Counted from the stretch's first letter, positions 34,379 to 43,377 are shown. The stretch is 64,000 bases of DNA from Gordonia mangrovi (GCF_024734075.1 NZ_CP102850.1:4898001-4962000); one strand, 5' to 3'. Notes: generated from the sequence alone by a model not told the origin. Numbers and translations are program-made.

Positions 34379-35334
34379 CGCCACGACCGGACCGGTTGAG
34401 CCGGCTGCTCGCCCTGGTGCCGTATTTCGCGACTCGTGACGGCATCGCACTCGACCAGGCCGCCCGCGACCTGGGCATCACCCAGGCGCAGCTCACCAAG
34501 GATCTCGAGCTGCTGTTCGTCTGCGGTCTGCCGGGCTATTTTCCGCATCAACTGATCGACCTGCAGTTCGAGCACGGCTTCGTCGACGTTATCTTCACCG
34601 CCGGGATGGATCGACCGCTGCGTTTGACCAGCGCGGAGGCCAGCACCATGCTGGTCGCGCTGCAGGCGCTGTTGGACCTGCCAGGCGCGGTCGACCAGGA
34701 GGCGGCTCGTCGCGCGATCGCGAAGATCGAGGCCGCGGTCGGGTCGTCGGACACCGCGGTGCGCACGCCGGCCGGCCCCGGTGAATCCGACAATCCGACC
34801 TACACGACGATTCGGGACGCCGTCACCGCCCGGCGTGCCCTGCGGATCCGGTACTACTCGGCGACCCGGGACAACGTCAGCGAACGTGTCGTCGACCCGA
34901 TCGGACTGCAGACGATGGACAACCACACCTATCTCGAGGCGTGGTGCCGGGTGAGTGAGGGCGTGCGGCTGTTCCGGTTCGACCGGGTCGAGGAGGCCGA
35001 GAAACTCGACGACGCCGCGGCGCCGCCGGAGGAGGCCAAGGCGCAACCGCAGTACGCGGTGCTGTCGGAGAATCCGGACCTGCCGTCGGTGGAGATCGAG
35101 ATCGATCCGAGTGAACTGTGGATTCTGGACTACTACCTCGTCGAGCCGCTGGAATCACTCGAGGAACGGGTCGACCGCGGGGCGCCCGTGCGTGCCCGAC
35201 TCGTGTACGGTTCGCCCGAATGGCTGCTCCGGTTCCTGCTCGGCTTCGGTGGTCGGGTGCGCGTGATCTCTGACGTGGCGATCGCCGATTCGGTCAACTC
35301 CGCAGCGGCTACGGCCCGGGCACGGTATACCTGA
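34375..35334 (+). CDS. pafC: WYL-domain DNA-damage regulator PafC
   Basis: PafC is the partner of PafB. The 319-residue protein has an N-terminal helix-turn-helix (LSRLLALVPYFATRDGI, AARDLGITQAQLTKDLELL) and a WYL domain near residues 140-205 (LRIRYYSATRDNVSERVVDP, NHTYLEAWCRVSEGVRLFRF). A C-terminal domain ends in WLLRFLLGFGGRVRVI. ATG 34375 overlaps the pafB stop. The gene is followed by 104 bp that hold a short direct repeat and the tatA promoter. Confidence 0.95.
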   Translation: MTPRPDRLSRLLALVPYFATRDGIALDQAARDLGITQAQLTKDLELLFVCGLPGYFPHQLIDLQFEHGFVDVIFTAGMDRPLRLTSAEASTMLVALQALLDLPGAVDQEAARRAIAKIEAAVGSSDTAVRTPAGPGESDNPTYTTIRDAVTARRALRIRYYSATRDNVSERVVDPIGLQTMDNHTYLEAWCRVSEGVRLFRFDRVEEAEKLDDAAAPPEEAKAQPQYAVLSENPDLPSVEIEIDPSELWILDYYLVEPLESLEERVDRGAPVRARLVYGSPEWLLRFLLGFGGRVRVISDVAIADSVNSAAATARARYT

Positions 35335-35387
35335 GGGCGCCCGGTGGGCGCTGCCGCTACGTGCGGGGCGCCCGGTGGACGCTGCCG
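35335..35387 (+). repeat. Direct repeat upstream of tatA
   Basis: Two 22-bp copies (35335-35356 and 35366-35387, GGGCGCCCGGTGGGCGCTG and its near-copy) differ at one base and are spaced 31 bp apart. They lie directly after the pafC stop and before the tatA promoter. Confidence 0.7.
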
Positions 35388-35402
35388 TCGGGGTGGCTCG
35401 GG

Positions 35403-35408
35403 TAGCAT
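35403..35408 (+). promoter_or_regulatory. -10 element of the tatA-tatC-helY operon
   Basis: TAGCAT lies 30 nt before ATG 35439, leaving a short leader that contains GGAGG (35426-35430) 8 nt from the start. This is one of few leadered promoters in the window. Confidence 0.5.
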
Positions 35409-35438
35409 TGGCAACGTCGCAATTCGGAGGTGGAGAAT

Positions 35439-35696
35439 ATGGGTGCTCTGTCCTGGTGGCACTGGGTGATCGTCCTGCTCGTCGTGGTGATCCTGTTCGG
35501 CTCCAAGAAGCTCCCCGACGCAGCTCGGGGGCTCGGTCAGTCGCTGCGGATCTTCAAGAGCGAGGTCAAGGAGATGCAGAACGACGGCAAGGAGTCCGCA
35601 CCGGCCGACGAGCCGGCCAAGCGCGAACTGCCGCCCGGTGATGCGTCCCCGACGTCCACGCCGACCTCGAACGACGACGTCAAGAAGTCTGCCTGA
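35439..35696 (+). CDS. tatA: Sec-independent protein translocase TatA
   Basis: TatA forms the pore-like assembly of the twin-arginine export system for folded proteins. The 85-residue protein has a single N-terminal membrane helix (WWHWVIVLLVVVILFGSKK). The amphipathic helix LPDAARGLGQSLRIFKSEV follows, then a charged Pro/Thr/Asp tail, the standard TatA plan. GGAGG 8 nt upstream fixes ATG 35439 over an upstream GTG at 35430. tatC follows after 33 bp. Confidence 0.96.
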   Translation: MGALSWWHWVIVLLVVVILFGSKKLPDAARGLGQSLRIFKSEVKEMQNDGKESAPADEPAKRELPPGDASPTSTPTSNDDVKKSA

Positions 35697-35729
35697 TCAT
35701 CTGTCGTCAACCTGAGGCCAGGCTCACGC

Positions 35730-36728
35730 GTGCGCATTTCTCTGGACCCGAGGCGCCGTAAGCGCAAGGTCAATCCCGACGGCACCATGTCGTTGGTCGA
35801 GCATCTCTACGAGCTGCGGACCCGGGTGGTGATCTCGGCGATCGCCATCGTCGTGACGACCATCTTCGGGTTCATCTGGTACACCCACGGGTTTCTGGGT
35901 ATTCCGTCATTGGGTGATCTGCTCCGCGGTCCCTACTGCGACCTGCCACCGGAATCGCGGGCGGTGTTGACCGAGGACGACTCGTGTCGCCTCCTCGCCA
36001 CCGGTCCCTTCGACCAGTTCATGTTGCGTTTGAAGGTGGCGCTCACCGCCGGTGTGGTGTTCGCCTGTCCGGTGTGGCTCTACCAACTGTGGCAGTTCAT
36101 CACTCCCGGACTGCACTCCAACGAACGGCGATATGCGGTCGGCTTCGTCTCCAGCGCAGCGGTGCTGTTCGTCGGCGGCGCGGTGCTCGCCTACGTGGTG
36201 GTCGCCAAGGCATTCCACTTCCTGCTCACCGTCGGCAACGACGTGCAGGTGACCGCGCTGGCCGGCGATCAGTATTTCAACTTCATGTTGCACCTGCTGA
36301 TCATCTTCGGTGTCAGCTTCGAACTGCCGTTGCTGATCGTGGCGCTCAACATCATCGGCGTGCTCACCTACGAGAAGCTCAAGAACTGGCGGCGTGGCCT
36401 GATCTTCGCGTTGTTCGTGTTCTGCGCCATCGTCACCCCCGGCCAGGACCCGTTCACCATGCTCGCGTTGGCGCTGGCCCTGACGGTGTTGATGGAACTG
36501 GCGATCCAGTTCGCTCGATTCAACGATCGCCGTCGCAAGCGCGACAAGCCCGACTGGGCGGCCATCCCCGACGATCAGGCCAGTCCGTTGCCCGGCGCCG
36601 GTCCGGCGCCGACGGCATCGCAGCTCGATCAGACCCGACCGTCCCCGAGTACCGCGGCTACCGCCGGCCAGGGCTCGTCGGCGCGGACCTCCGTCCGTGA
36701 ACGCGACACCTTCGACGACATCCTGTGA
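35730..36728 (+). CDS. tatC: Sec-independent protein translocase TatC
   Basis: TatC is the receptor for twin-arginine signal peptides. The 332-residue protein has six membrane helices. It shows the conserved MSLVEHLYELRTRVVISA near residue 10, with the Glu and Arg that contact the signal peptide. FDQFMLRLKVALTAGVVFA near residue 95 and FGVSFELPLLIVAL near residue 192 are also conserved. The C-terminal 60 residues are Pro/Ala/Ser-rich and cytoplasmic. GTG 35730 is the start. Its stop overlaps the GTG of helY (GTGA), as in the M. tuberculosis tatA-tatC-helY group. Confidence 0.96.
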   Translation: MRISLDPRRRKRKVNPDGTMSLVEHLYELRTRVVISAIAIVVTTIFGFIWYTHGFLGIPSLGDLLRGPYCDLPPESRAVLTEDDSCRLLATGPFDQFMLRLKVALTAGVVFACPVWLYQLWQFITPGLHSNERRYAVGFVSSAAVLFVGGAVLAYVVVAKAFHFLLTVGNDVQVTALAGDQYFNFMLHLLIIFGVSFELPLLIVALNIIGVLTYEKLKNWRRGLIFALFVFCAIVTPGQDPFTMLALALALTVLMELAIQFARFNDRRRKRDKPDWAAIPDDQASPLPGAGPAPTASQLDQTRPSPSTAATAGQGSSARTSVRERDTFDDIL

Positions 36729-39583
36729 CTCGATTCGACGAGTTCACCGGTCGGCTGGCATTCGCCCTCGATGAGTTCCAGCGTCGGGCCTGTGTCGCGC
36801 TCGAAGCCGGCCACGGCGTGCTGGTGTGCGCGCCGACCGGCGCCGGTAAGACCATCGTCGGCGAGTTCGCGGTCCATCTCGCGCTGACGTCGGGAACGAA
36901 GTGCTTCTACACGACTCCGATCAAGGCGTTGTCCAATCAGAAGTACGCCGATCTCGTCGCCGTGCACGGAGCCGACTCCGTCGGACTGCTCACCGGTGAC
37001 AACTCCATCAATCCGGACGCACCCGTCGTCGTGATGACCACCGAGGTCGTGCGGAACATGATCTATGCGAACTCGCGGGCGCTCGACGGGCTGTCCTACG
37101 TGGTCATGGACGAGGTGCACTTTCTGGCCGACCGATTCCGCGGCGCGGTCTGGGAAGAGGTGATCCTGCATCTCGAGCCGTCGGTGCGGGTGGTGAGTTT
37201 GTCGGCCACGGTGAGCAACGCCGAGGAGTTCGGCGACTGGATACAGGCGGTGCGCGGTGACACCACCGTCATCGTCGACGAGCATCGACCGGTGCCGCTG
37301 TCGCAGCACATGTTGGTCGGTTCCCGGATGTTCGATCTGTTCGACCCGGCGCACCGCACCGTCACGCCCCGGCCCGAAGCCGGGCAGCGGCGCCGTCCCG
37401 AGGTCAATCCCGAGCTCAAACGCTATATCCGACATCGCATCCTGCTGTCCGACGACAGTGACGCACGCGCTCGGGGCGGTGGGCGTCGCGGTGGTGGACC
37501 GCGCGCGCACCGGCGGGGTGGCGCCCGGCCGCCGTCGCGGCCGGAACTCGTGTCGCGACTCGACCGCGAAGGGCTGTTGCCGGCGATCGGGTTCATCTTC
37601 TCCCGGGTGGGATGCGACGCCGCGCTGGCCCAATGCCTGCGGTCCGGCATCCACCTGTTGACCCCCGACGAGGCGGTGACAGTGGATGCGGTCGTCGATC
37701 GTCACCTCGCGGAACTGTCGCCCGCCGACGAGGAGATCCTCGGTGTCGAGGAATGGCGCGCCGGTCTGCGCCGCGGTTTCGCCGCGCACCACGCCGGTCT
37801 GCTACCGACGTTTCGGCATGCGGTCGAAGAGCTCTTCGTGCACGGGCTGGTCAAGATGGTGTTCGCTACCGAGACCCTGGCACTGGGCATCAACATGCCG
37901 GCCCGCACGGTGGTCCTCGAACGGCTGGTGAAGTTCAACGGCGAGGCCCATGTCGACCTCACCCCCGGAGAATTCACCCAGCTGACCGGTCGAGCCGGCC
38001 GCCGCGGCATCGACGTCGAAGGACACGCGGTGGTGGTGTGGACACCGGATACGGTTCCGGATCAGGTCGCCGGGCTCGCCGGCGCCCGGACGTTCCCGTT
38101 GCGTAGCTCATTCCAGCCGGAATACAACATGGCCGTGAATCTGCTCGGTCGGCTCGGGCTCGACGGTTCGCGTGAACTGCTGAACCGGTCGTTCGCCCAG
38201 TTCCAGGCCGACCGGTCAGTGGTGGGACAGGCCCGCAAGGTCGATGACGCGCAGCGGCGGCTGCGCAAACTCGATGTCGAACTGATCCGTGCCGCGGAGA
38301 ACCGCGGCCTCGAACCGGGCGGGATTCTCGACGACGACACGCCCGCTGCCACAGAACGTCCCGACGACAGCGGCGCGCGCGGCGCACCTTCCTACGAGGG
38401 GTTCCTCGGGTATGTGCAACTTCGCGAGGACATCCGGCGCCGCGAACGGGACCTCAAGTTCGAGCGGCGGGCCGCGAACAACGAGTCGACCGTCGCCGAC
38501 CTGGCCGCCCTCAAACGGGGACATGTGATCGGACTGCACGGCGGCAGACACCGAGGTATCGCCGTGGTCCTCGAACCGGCCGCCCAGTCGGTCGATCCCA
38601 AGCCGCTCGTGCTCGCACAGGACGCCTGGTGTGGCCGTGTCGGCACCCGTGACTTCGTCAACCCGCCGCAGGTGTTGGGCAACATGCGCCTGCCCAAACA
38701 CGCCGACCGCCGCACCGGCCGGGGTCGTCGGGACCTGGCGTCGGCGCTGCGGTCCACCGGGATCGAGATGCCGCGGGGTCGGTCCAAGAAGCGTGCCGCC
38801 GCCGCCGACGACCGCGAACTCGGCAGACTTCGTTCGGCGCTGCGGGCCCATCCGGCACACCGACTCGACGGCTCGGACGAACTGTTCCGGCTGGCCGAAC
38901 GACGGAACCGGGTGGTGCGTGAGATCGTTTCGGCCGAACGGGTCATTGCCGATCGGACCTCCACCCTCGGCGTGCAGTTCGACCGCATCGTCGCCGTCCT
39001 GGCCGAACTCGGATACGTGGAGGTCGCGGCCGACCGGTCCGGGGCCGAACAGGTGACGGTCACCGCCTCCGGTGCACTGCTCAGCAGGATCTACAGCGAG
39101 AGCGATCTGTTGGTGATCGAGTGCATCCGAGCCGGGGTGTGGGACGGGTTGGCGCCGCACGAGCTCGCGGCCGTGGTCGCCGCGATGGTGTTCGAGACCC
39201 GTCGGGAGAGCTTCGCCGCTGTGGACGCGATGCCGGGGAACGCCGCGCTGCGTGGTGCGCTGGCAGACACGATCGACATCTGGCGGGATCTGACCATCGT
39301 CGAATCACGTCATCGGGTCGACGCGACGCGTGAGCCCGACACCGGTTTCTCGGTCGCGGTCTCGTTGTGGGCCTCGGGGCGCACCCTGACCGAATCGCTC
39401 GCCGCGGCCGGTGAGCGAGGGCAGCTGCTGTCGCCGGGAGATTTCGTGCGGTGGAACCGGCAGGTGGTGGACCTGCTCGAACAAATCCGTCTGTGCGTCG
39501 GTCCGGGAACTCGTCTTGCCGATTCCGCGCGTGCCGCCGTCGCCGGTATCCGTCGCGGGGTGGTGGCAGCCGAACTCGCTTGA
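36725..39583 (+). CDS. helY: Ski2/Mtr4-type DEVH-box helicase HelY
   Basis: HelY is a superfamily 2 helicase related to the exosome helicases Ski2 and Mtr4, presumably acting in RNA processing or decay. The 952-residue protein has the Q-like DEFQRRAC motif, Walker A APTGAGKT near residue 37, DEVH in VVMDEVHFLADRFRG near 127, and SLSATVSNA near 160. Helicase motifs FATETLALGINMPARTVV (V) and QLTGRAGRRGID (VI) lie between about 380 and 425. The C-terminal 400 residues form the DSHCT and arch-like region. A basic Gly/Arg insert (about 245-270) interrupts the core. GTG 36725 overlaps the tatC stop. Confidence 0.94.
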   Translation: MTRFDEFTGRLAFALDEFQRRACVALEAGHGVLVCAPTGAGKTIVGEFAVHLALTSGTKCFYTTPIKALSNQKYADLVAVHGADSVGLLTGDNSINPDAPVVVMTTEVVRNMIYANSRALDGLSYVVMDEVHFLADRFRGAVWEEVILHLEPSVRVVSLSATVSNAEEFGDWIQAVRGDTTVIVDEHRPVPLSQHMLVGSRMFDLFDPAHRTVTPRPEAGQRRRPEVNPELKRYIRHRILLSDDSDARARGGGRRGGGPRAHRRGGARPPSRPELVSRLDREGLLPAIGFIFSRVGCDAALAQCLRSGIHLLTPDEAVTVDAVVDRHLAELSPADEEILGVEEWRAGLRRGFAAHHAGLLPTFRHAVEELFVHGLVKMVFATETLALGINMPARTVVLERLVKFNGEAHVDLTPGEFTQLTGRAGRRGIDVEGHAVVVWTPDTVPDQVAGLAGARTFPLRSSFQPEYNMAVNLLGRLGLDGSRELLNRSFAQFQADRSVVGQARKVDDAQRRLRKLDVELIRAAENRGLEPGGILDDDTPAATERPDDSGARGAPSYEGFLGYVQLREDIRRRERDLKFERRAANNESTVADLAALKRGHVIGLHGGRHRGIAVVLEPAAQSVDPKPLVLAQDAWCGRVGTRDFVNPPQVLGNMRLPKHADRRTGRGRRDLASALRSTGIEMPRGRSKKRAAAADDRELGRLRSALRAHPAHRLDGSDELFRLAERRNRVVREIVSAERVIADRTSTLGVQFDRIVAVLAELGYVEVAADRSGAEQVTVTASGALLSRIYSESDLLVIECIRAGVWDGLAPHELAAVVAAMVFETRRESFAAVDAMPGNAALRGALADTIDIWRDLTIVESRHRVDATREPDTGFSVAVSLWASGRTLTESLAAAGERGQLLSPGDFVRWNRQVVDLLEQIRLCVGPGTRLADSARAAVAGIRRGVVAAELA

Positions 39584-39674
39584 GGAGGGCGGGATCGCGC
39601 GACGACCGCGCCGCACCCGGCGGGCGGGTTGGGTGATCCGGCTCGCGGCGTGCGGTAACGTTCACGACGCGGTT

Positions 39675-39806
39675 ATGAAGCGGGGCGGACCGTTCCGGAT
39701 CGATCCCGATGAGCTGCGGGAACATGCGGGGGCGGCCCGCTTCGGCGGACCGGTGTCCTGGCGTTGCGGTGCCCCTGTCGCGGGCGGAGCGGGAGATCGA
39801 AAATGA
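39675..39806 (+). CDS. Possible small ORF translationally coupled to the DUF4333 gene
   Basis: A 43-codon frame (MKRGGPFRIDPDELREHA at its start) begins at ATG 39675. Its stop overlaps the ATG of the next gene as ATGA. A -10-like TAACGT lies at 39656-39661, 13 nt before the ATG. The remaining gap after helY (39584-39655) shows nothing else. Whether the peptide is made is uncertain; it could be a leader that couples translation. Confidence 0.3.
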   Translation: MKRGGPFRIDPDELREHAGAARFGGPVSWRCGAPVAGGAGDRK

Positions 39807-40738
39807 GCGAGCCGAACGATCCGAATCGTCCCGACCCACAGCCGTCGGACCACGTCGGCCCGGCACAGTCCGAGCCCCAGCCGACGACCCCGCCGGCCCG
39901 ACAGATGCCGGACTACGGACAACCCGCGGGTGGCGGCTACTCGCCTCCGCCCGCGTACGGCGCACCGAACCAGCCTGGCGGATATGGCACTCCGCCACAG
40001 GGCGCACCGGGCGGATACGGCTCACCGCAGTACGGGTCACCCCAGTACGGCTCACCGCAGTACGGGTCACCCCAGTACGGGTCACCCCAGTACGGGGCGC
40101 CCGGACAATACGCGCAGCCCGATCAGTACGGACCCGGCCAGTACGGGGCGGGACAGTATGGGGCTCAGCAGTTCGGACCCGGACAGTACGGGGCGGGACA
40201 GTACGGTCCTCCCCAGCAAGAGACCCCATACGGACCCGGTCCGTACGGGGCCGAACAACCGGGGGCCGCACCGCAGCCGGGCTTCTACGGGGCGCCCCCG
40301 GCGAACCAATACCCGACTACGGCCGAGCAACCGACTCCGTCCGGCGGTGGACAGTTCGACGGTGGCCAGTTCGGTGGTGGGGACCAGTTCAGCGCGATGG
40401 CCACCCCCCGTGGCAAGTCCGGTCGGCGCACCTTCCTGCTCATCGGCGGTGGCGTTGTGCTGCTCGTCGCCGCGATCCTGCTGTTCACCGCATTCGTGAT
40501 CCCCGGCTGGGCACCCAAGACGATCTCCCAGGACGCGGTGCAGGATGGCGTCCGGACGGTGCTGACCGAGGAGTACGCGGCCAGCGACGTCACGGCCGTC
40601 TCCTGCCCGTCCGGTCAGCGCGTGCGGGAGGGCAGCTCCTTCGAATGCACTGTCACCATCGGCGGACAGGAGCAAACCGTCACGATCACCTTCGTCGATG
40701 ACGACGGCACCTACGAGGTGTCACGCCCCACCAACTGA
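39803..40738 (+). CDS. DUF4333 membrane protein with Tyr/Gly/Gln/Pro repeats (Rv2091c position)
   Basis: This 311-residue protein has a long disordered N-terminal half made of repeats around QYG (QYGSP, QYGAG, QYGPG). One membrane helix follows near residues 213-235 (RTFLLIGGGVVLLVAAILLF), then an exported DUF4333 domain (about 240-311) with two Cys residues (VSCPSGQRVREGSSFECTV) that could form a disulfide. The cytoplasmic repeat region resembles low-complexity domains of phase-separating proteins; that function is inference. It occupies the place of Rv2091c between helY and the exonuclease. ATG 39803 overlaps the stop of a small upstream frame. Confidence 0.85.
   Translation: MSEPNDPNRPDPQPSDHVGPAQSEPQPTTPPARQMPDYGQPAGGGYSPPPAYGAPNQPGGYGTPPQGAPGGYGSPQYGSPQYGSPQYGSPQYGSPQYGAPGQYAQPDQYGPGQYGAGQYGAQQFGPGQYGAGQYGPPQQETPYGPGPYGAEQPGAAPQPGFYGAPPANQYPTTAEQPTPSGGGQFDGGQFGGGDQFSAMATPRGKSGRRTFLLIGGGVVLLVAAILLFTAFVIPGWAPKTISQDAVQDGVRTVLTEEYAASDVTAVSCPSGQRVREGSSFECTVTIGGQEQTVTITFVDDDGTYEVSRPTN
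40028..40102 (+). repeat. 15-bp tandem repeat inside the DUF4333 gene
   Basis: About five copies of a 15-bp unit (CAGTACGGGTCACCC with G/C variants) encode repeated QYGSP. The unit is a multiple of three, so copy-number change would keep the frame. Confidence 0.85.
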
Positions 40739-40777
40739 GCATCGCCGACGCGGAACATCGGCTGATCCTGCGCGCGA

Positions 40778-41770
40778 TCAGTCCGGACCGGCGGCGGGCC
40801 AGCCCAGCGCCGTGGCCAACCTGGACACCGAGGCCCCGATGCCGAGTTCGTCGACGAGGTCGGCGAGCCCGCCCGGGTCGGCCGGTTCGGTGGGCAGGCG
40901 GTCGTCGCCGCTGTCGATGGTCTCGGCGTCGGTGCGCACCAGCACCACTGTCCGCGCGGCACCGAGATAGTCCGCAGCGGCGGTCATCGCCTTGCGATTG
41001 CGGGGTGTCAGCGAGGACTCCGCGTCGCCGACCGCAGCCTCGAGCGCGTCGAGCGAACCGAACTCGGTGATCAGTTTGGCTGCCGTTTTCTCACCGATCC
41101 CGCGCACGCCGGGCAGACCGTCGGAGGGATCGCCCCGCAGCATCGACATCTCGGCATAGGCCATCCCCGCGCGGTCGACGGGCAACGCATACTTCTCGGC
41201 CACCTCGGCCGGGCCCATCATCTCCGCCTTCGCCAGGCCTCGTCCGACGTAGAGCACCCGCACCGCGACCGGGTCGTCGGCGACCACCTGCAACAGATCG
41301 CGGTCCCCGCTGACGACGACGACCGGATCCACCGACTCGTCGTACGCCAGCGTCCCGATCACGTCGTCGGCCTCGCAGCCGGGAGCCCCCGATGTCGCGA
41401 TCCCCGCGCACCGCAACACATCGAGGATCATGTCGACCTGCGGGGTGAGAGTGTCCGGCACCTCTTCCACGTCTATGGTCGGTTCACCCGTTTCGTCACC
41501 CGCGGGCCCGGTGTGCGGGGCCTCCTCGGCGACCCGATGCGCCTTGTAGGACGGGATGAGATCGGTGCGAAAAGCCGGCCGCCAATCCAGATCGAGGCAG
41601 ACCACCAGGCGCGTCGGCTGCTCTCGTGTGACCAGCGCCGCGATGGTGTCCACGAATCCACGGACGGCGTTGACGGGTCGACCGTCCGGTGACGTCATCT
41701 TCTCCGGCAGGGCGAAGAAGGAGCGGAACCACAGACTCGCGCCGTCGAGGAGCATCAGAGAACCGGCCAT
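40778..41770 (-). CDS. 5'-3' exonuclease, FEN/PolA-N-like (Rv2090-like)
   Basis: This 330-residue nuclease resembles the N-terminal 5' nuclease domain of DNA polymerase I, encoded as a separate protein. It has LLDGASLWFRSFFALPEKM near residue 6, and the Asp cluster APGCEADDVIGTLAY near residue 125 and VVSGDRDLLQVV near residue 145. The helix-hairpin-helix DGLPGVRGIGEKTAAKLI lies near residue 220. It likely removes flaps or RNA primers. ATG 41770 diverges from pepE over 49 bp. It converges with the DUF4333 gene. Confidence 0.9.
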   Translation of the reverse strand: MAGSLMLLDGASLWFRSFFALPEKMTSPDGRPVNAVRGFVDTIAALVTREQPTRLVVCLDLDWRPAFRTDLIPSYKAHRVAEEAPHTGPAGDETGEPTIDVEEVPDTLTPQVDMILDVLRCAGIATSGAPGCEADDVIGTLAYDESVDPVVVVSGDRDLLQVVADDPVAVRVLYVGRGLAKAEMMGPAEVAEKYALPVDRAGMAYAEMSMLRGDPSDGLPGVRGIGEKTAAKLITEFGSLDALEAAVGDAESSLTPRNRKAMTAAADYLGAARTVVLVRTDAETIDSGDDRLPTEPADPGGLADLVDELGIGASVSRLATALGWPAAGPD

Positions 41771-41807
41771 GTCTCAACTCTGTCATGGCGCTGTACCGGC
41801 CCGCCGG

Positions 41808-41813
41808 TAGGCT
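41808..41813 (+). promoter_or_regulatory. -10 element of pepE
   Basis: TAGGCT is followed by GCGCAC and ATG 41820, so a leaderless message is likely. Confidence 0.55.
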
Positions 41814-41819
41814 GCGCAC

Positions 41820-42932
41820 ATGGCCTACCGCTTTGCCTCGGATGTGTATCGCCACCGGCTCGAGCGTGCCCGCGCCCTGACCCGGGCCGCCGGTCTCGAC
41901 GCGCTGGTGGTGTCCACCGGACCGGATCTGCGTTATCTCACCGGTTCTCGTGCCGACACGTTCGAACGCCTCACCGCGCTGGTGATACCGGCCGACGCGG
42001 ACCCCCGGCTCGTCGTCGCGCGCCTCGAGCTGGCCTCGGTTCGCGATTCGGCGCTCGACGACCTCGACGTCGAGATGTCGGCGTGGGTCGACGGTGAGGA
42101 CCCGTATGCGATCGCGCTGTCCGGGCTTGCCACCACCGCGCGCATCGCGGTCTGTGACACGATGCCCGCCTTGCACGTGGTGCCGATCGCCGCACGCACC
42201 GGCGCGACGCCCGCCCTGGCCACCGACGTGCTGCGTGAGCTCCGGATGACCAAGGACCGCAGCGAGATCGACGCGCTGCGGCAGGCGGGCGCCGCCATCG
42301 ACCGAGTGCACGCACGGATGGGGGAGTGGCTCACACCGGGTCGCACCGAACGGGCGGTCGCCGACGACATCCGCACCGCGATCCTCGACGAGGGACACAC
42401 CGAGGCGGCGTTCATCATCGTCGGCTCCGGACCGCATGGCGCCGATCCGCATCACGAGTTCTCCGACCGGGTGATCGAGGCCGACGACATCGTGGTCATC
42501 GACATCGGCGGGCCGGTCGACCCGGGTTACCACTCGGACTCCACCCGTACCTATTGTTTCGCCGAACCGCCCGCCGATGTCGCGGAGGCCTATGCGGCGC
42601 TCGAGGAGGCGCAGCGGATGGCGGTCGAGGCGGTCCGCCCCGGGGTCACCGCCGAATCGGTGGATGCCGTCGCCCGCGACCATCTGCGTGAGCACGGACT
42701 CGCCGATGCGTTCATCCACCGGACGGGTCACGGCATCGGCTTGTCGGTGCACGAGGAGCCGTACATCGTGAGCGGAAACAAGATCGAGCTGCAACCGGGG
42801 ATGGCGTTCAGCGTGGAGCCGGGCGTCTATTTCGACCGACGATGGGGTGCCCGCATCGAGGACATCGTGGTGGTGACCGAGGGCGGCTGCGAGCCGATGA
42901 ACACCCGGCCGCACGACCTGCAGGTGTTGTGA
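41820..42932 (+). CDS. pepE: M24 family Xaa-Pro dipeptidase PepE/PepQ
   Basis: This is a 370-residue metallopeptidase of the creatinase/Xaa-Pro family. The N-terminal creatinase-like domain covers about residues 1-140. The catalytic pita-bread domain has the metal ligands in VVIDIGGPVDPGYHSDSTRT (two Asp), IHRTGHGIGLSVHEEP (His), AFSVEPGVYF (Glu) and GARIEDIVVV (Glu). It should cleave dipeptides with C-terminal proline using Mn or Co. It sits next to the 5'-3' exonuclease as in Rv2090-Rv2089c. A -10 box lies 6 nt before ATG 41820. Confidence 0.95.
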   Translation: MAYRFASDVYRHRLERARALTRAAGLDALVVSTGPDLRYLTGSRADTFERLTALVIPADADPRLVVARLELASVRDSALDDLDVEMSAWVDGEDPYAIALSGLATTARIAVCDTMPALHVVPIAARTGATPALATDVLRELRMTKDRSEIDALRQAGAAIDRVHARMGEWLTPGRTERAVADDIRTAILDEGHTEAAFIIVGSGPHGADPHHEFSDRVIEADDIVVIDIGGPVDPGYHSDSTRTYCFAEPPADVAEAYAALEEAQRMAVEAVRPGVTAESVDAVARDHLREHGLADAFIHRTGHGIGLSVHEEPYIVSGNKIELQPGMAFSVEPGVYFDRRWGARIEDIVVVTEGGCEPMNTRPHDLQVL

Positions 42933-42968
42933 GGAATTCGGAGCCGACCGCTCACCAGAACGGTCTGC

Positions 42969-43370
42969 TCACGCGAACATCCGTGACGACCCGAGCACCT
43001 TGGTGACCGTGATCTCGATGACCACACGGCGTGGGTTGGGTTTCGGTTGGCGGTACCTGCCGGCATAGCGTTGCTCGGCCTCGCGGATGCGCTCCGGTTC
43101 GCGCCGCACCACCGCGTCGCCCTCCAACGTGAGCCAGCGCGGCCCCTCGATGTTGGTCACCGCGGCCCGACCGGCACGTTCCACGTTGCGCACCTTCTGG
43201 TTGCCGTCGGAGGTGATCACTCGCGCCAGCCCGTGCTCGCCATCCCAGGTGAACCCGACGGCCACCACATGGGGTGAGCCGTCGGCACGCAGCGTCGCCA
43301 AGGTCGCGAGATGGCGTTCGGCAAGGAACTCGGCAGCGGCGGTGCCCAGGTCGGCGGCGGTGCGGGTCAT
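42969..43370 (-). CDS. PPOX-class, probably F420-dependent, reductase (Rv2074-like)
   Basis: This 133-residue split-barrel flavin/deazaflavin enzyme resembles Rv2074, described as an F420-dependent biliverdin reductase. Typical segments are FLAERHLATLATLRADGSPH near residue 15, VITSDGNQKVRNVERAGRAA near residue 52, and WLTLEGDAVVRREPERI. The open frame extends upstream to 43610, but ATG 43370 has a -10 box 7 nt before it and matches the family length. It diverges from the SDR gene that starts the cobLMK group, the same order as in M. tuberculosis. Confidence 0.85.
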   Translation of the reverse strand: MTRTAADLGTAAAEFLAERHLATLATLRADGSPHVVAVGFTWDGEHGLARVITSDGNQKVRNVERAGRAAVTNIEGPRWLTLEGDAVVRREPERIREAEQRYAGRYRQPKPNPRRVVIEITVTKVLGSSRMFA

Positions 43371-43377
43371 GACTGCC

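Noticed and set aside
42942..42963. GACCG/CGGTC stem between pepE and the PPOX gene
   Set aside because: It has a five-base-pair stem with a ten-base loop, below what can be called a terminator.
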